From Thiohalorhabdus sp. Cl-TMA (GTDB lineage: Bacteria > Pseudomonadota > Gammaproteobacteria > Thiohalorhabdales > Thiohalorhabdaceae): DNA of 64,000 nt. This document shows, piece by piece, positions 63,735 to 64,000 of this stretch (position 1 is the first letter of the stretch; the number at the start of each line of letters is the position of its first letter). The notes below the pieces were generated by a model that saw only the letters and a program-made list of their open reading frames with translations, was not told where the DNA came from and searched no databases. Position numbers and translations under genes: made by a program. The stretch covers positions 1 to 64,000 of the forward strand of contig NZ_JBGUAW010000006.1 in assembly GCF_041821045.1 (NCBI RefSeq). Direction: 5' to 3'.

Positions 63735-64000
63735 TTATTCTTGCGATCCGCCCTCGCCGTTGGCTTCCTTGCCAAGGCGCCGAACGAGGACTCCGGCCAC
63801 CTCCAGCATGCGCTCCCTGGAGCCGGCGATCCGGGAATTGGTTACGTAACGGCCAGCGATGACCAGGGTGGGGACCGATTGCAGCTGATGCGCGCGCTCG
63901 AGCTTCCGTATCCGACGGACTTCCTCGCGGATCCAGGAAGCGCGGATGCCTTCACGCCATTGCTCTCCGGAAACTCCCGCCTCTTCGAACCGGGCACGGA
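63735..64000 (-). CDS. DsbA-like thiol:disulfide oxidoreductase, C-terminal part
   Basis: The minus-strand frame enters from the window edge and ends at 63735: AHQLQSVPTLVIAGRYVTNS carries the cis-proline (V-P-T) and the G-x-Y-V motif of DsbA-type thioredoxin folds, followed by a C-terminal helix (ERMLEVAGVLVRRLG) and a Gly/Ser/Glu tail. The active-site CxxC lies outside the window. Disulfide formation would serve the disulfide-bearing XoxF and cytochromes among others. Confidence 0.8.
   Translation of the reverse strand, partial: RARFEEAGVSGEQWREGIRASWIREEVRRIRKLERAHQLQSVPTLVIAGRYVTNSRIAGSRERMLEVAGVLVRRLGKEANGEGGSQE

Overview
This is a GC-rich chromosomal stretch from a proteobacterium, most likely a gammaproteobacterium. 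The support is the general gene content: a PatZ-type acyl-CoA synthetase/acetyltransferase, a DUF2333 protein, a Tpx peroxidase, a LexA repressor, and a lanthanide-type methanol dehydrogenase cluster of the kind seen in marine or halophilic gammaproteobacteria. A halophilic or sulfur-oxidising relative is plausible, because there are two persulfide dioxygenase-type enzymes and a nar relic, but the species cannot be named. No rRNA, tRNA or CRISPR array was seen.

Region by region. (1) 1-5.2 kb: a broken narG start behind an apparently intact FNR-type promoter, an AI-2E family transporter, a DUF72 protein, and a two-gene tRNA-modification unit (a MnmM/YtqB-like methyltransferase overlapping a MnmC2-like FAD oxidoreductase). 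(2) 5.2-16.6 kb: mixed housekeeping genes: a Clp1-like P-loop kinase with a 3' frameshift, Nudix, Mth938-like, a persulfide dioxygenase with two rhodanese domains, folA, ATP-grasp, DJ-1/PfpI, EcsC, an orphan polyamine-type binding protein, a coiled-coil porin and a diguanylate cyclase. (3) 16.8-24.2 kb: a MacB-like exporter operon, an IS701-type element sitting in the centre of a palindrome, a tiny zinc ribbon, a second persulfide dioxygenase, an IS remnant and REP-like repeats. (4) 24.4-28.4 kb: DUF2333, a decayed toxin-antitoxin patch (vapB with broken vapC, RelE/ParE tail), and two DUF1566 proteins whose last 43 codons look like hypervariable cassettes. (5) 28.8-35 kb: a LexA-linked DNA-repair unit (mrfA helicase, mrfB exonuclease) split by a hipAB module, next to lexA. 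(6) 35-48 kb: moaA and a run of small metabolic genes, a one-cysteine Tpx, and PatZ. (7) 48-53.8 kb: two tandem chemoreceptors sharing 1,020 identical bases, then a histone-deacetylase-family gene. (8) 54-64 kb: a porin, a membrane protein and a cytochrome b561, then the methanol-oxidation block xoxF-xoxG-xoxJ plus two unknown secreted proteins, a monocistronic pqqA, and the end of a DsbA-like gene.

The most coherent new picture is in the last 10-16 kb. Sequences matching the sigma-54 -24/-12 pattern lie in the correct orientation before xoxF, pqqA, the porin and (more weakly) the first chemoreceptor. This suggests a shared sigma-54 programme for alcohol uptake, oxidation, cofactor supply and perhaps taxis. 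The second striking observation is the pair of DUF1566 C-termini: 43 aligned codons without an indel, 15 amino-acid differences and only one silent difference, the pattern left by a diversity-generating retroelement, although no reverse transcriptase or template repeat is in the window.

Several genes carry homopolymer-associated frameshifts (the Clp1-like gene, vapC). These could be real decay or sequencing error and should be checked against reads.
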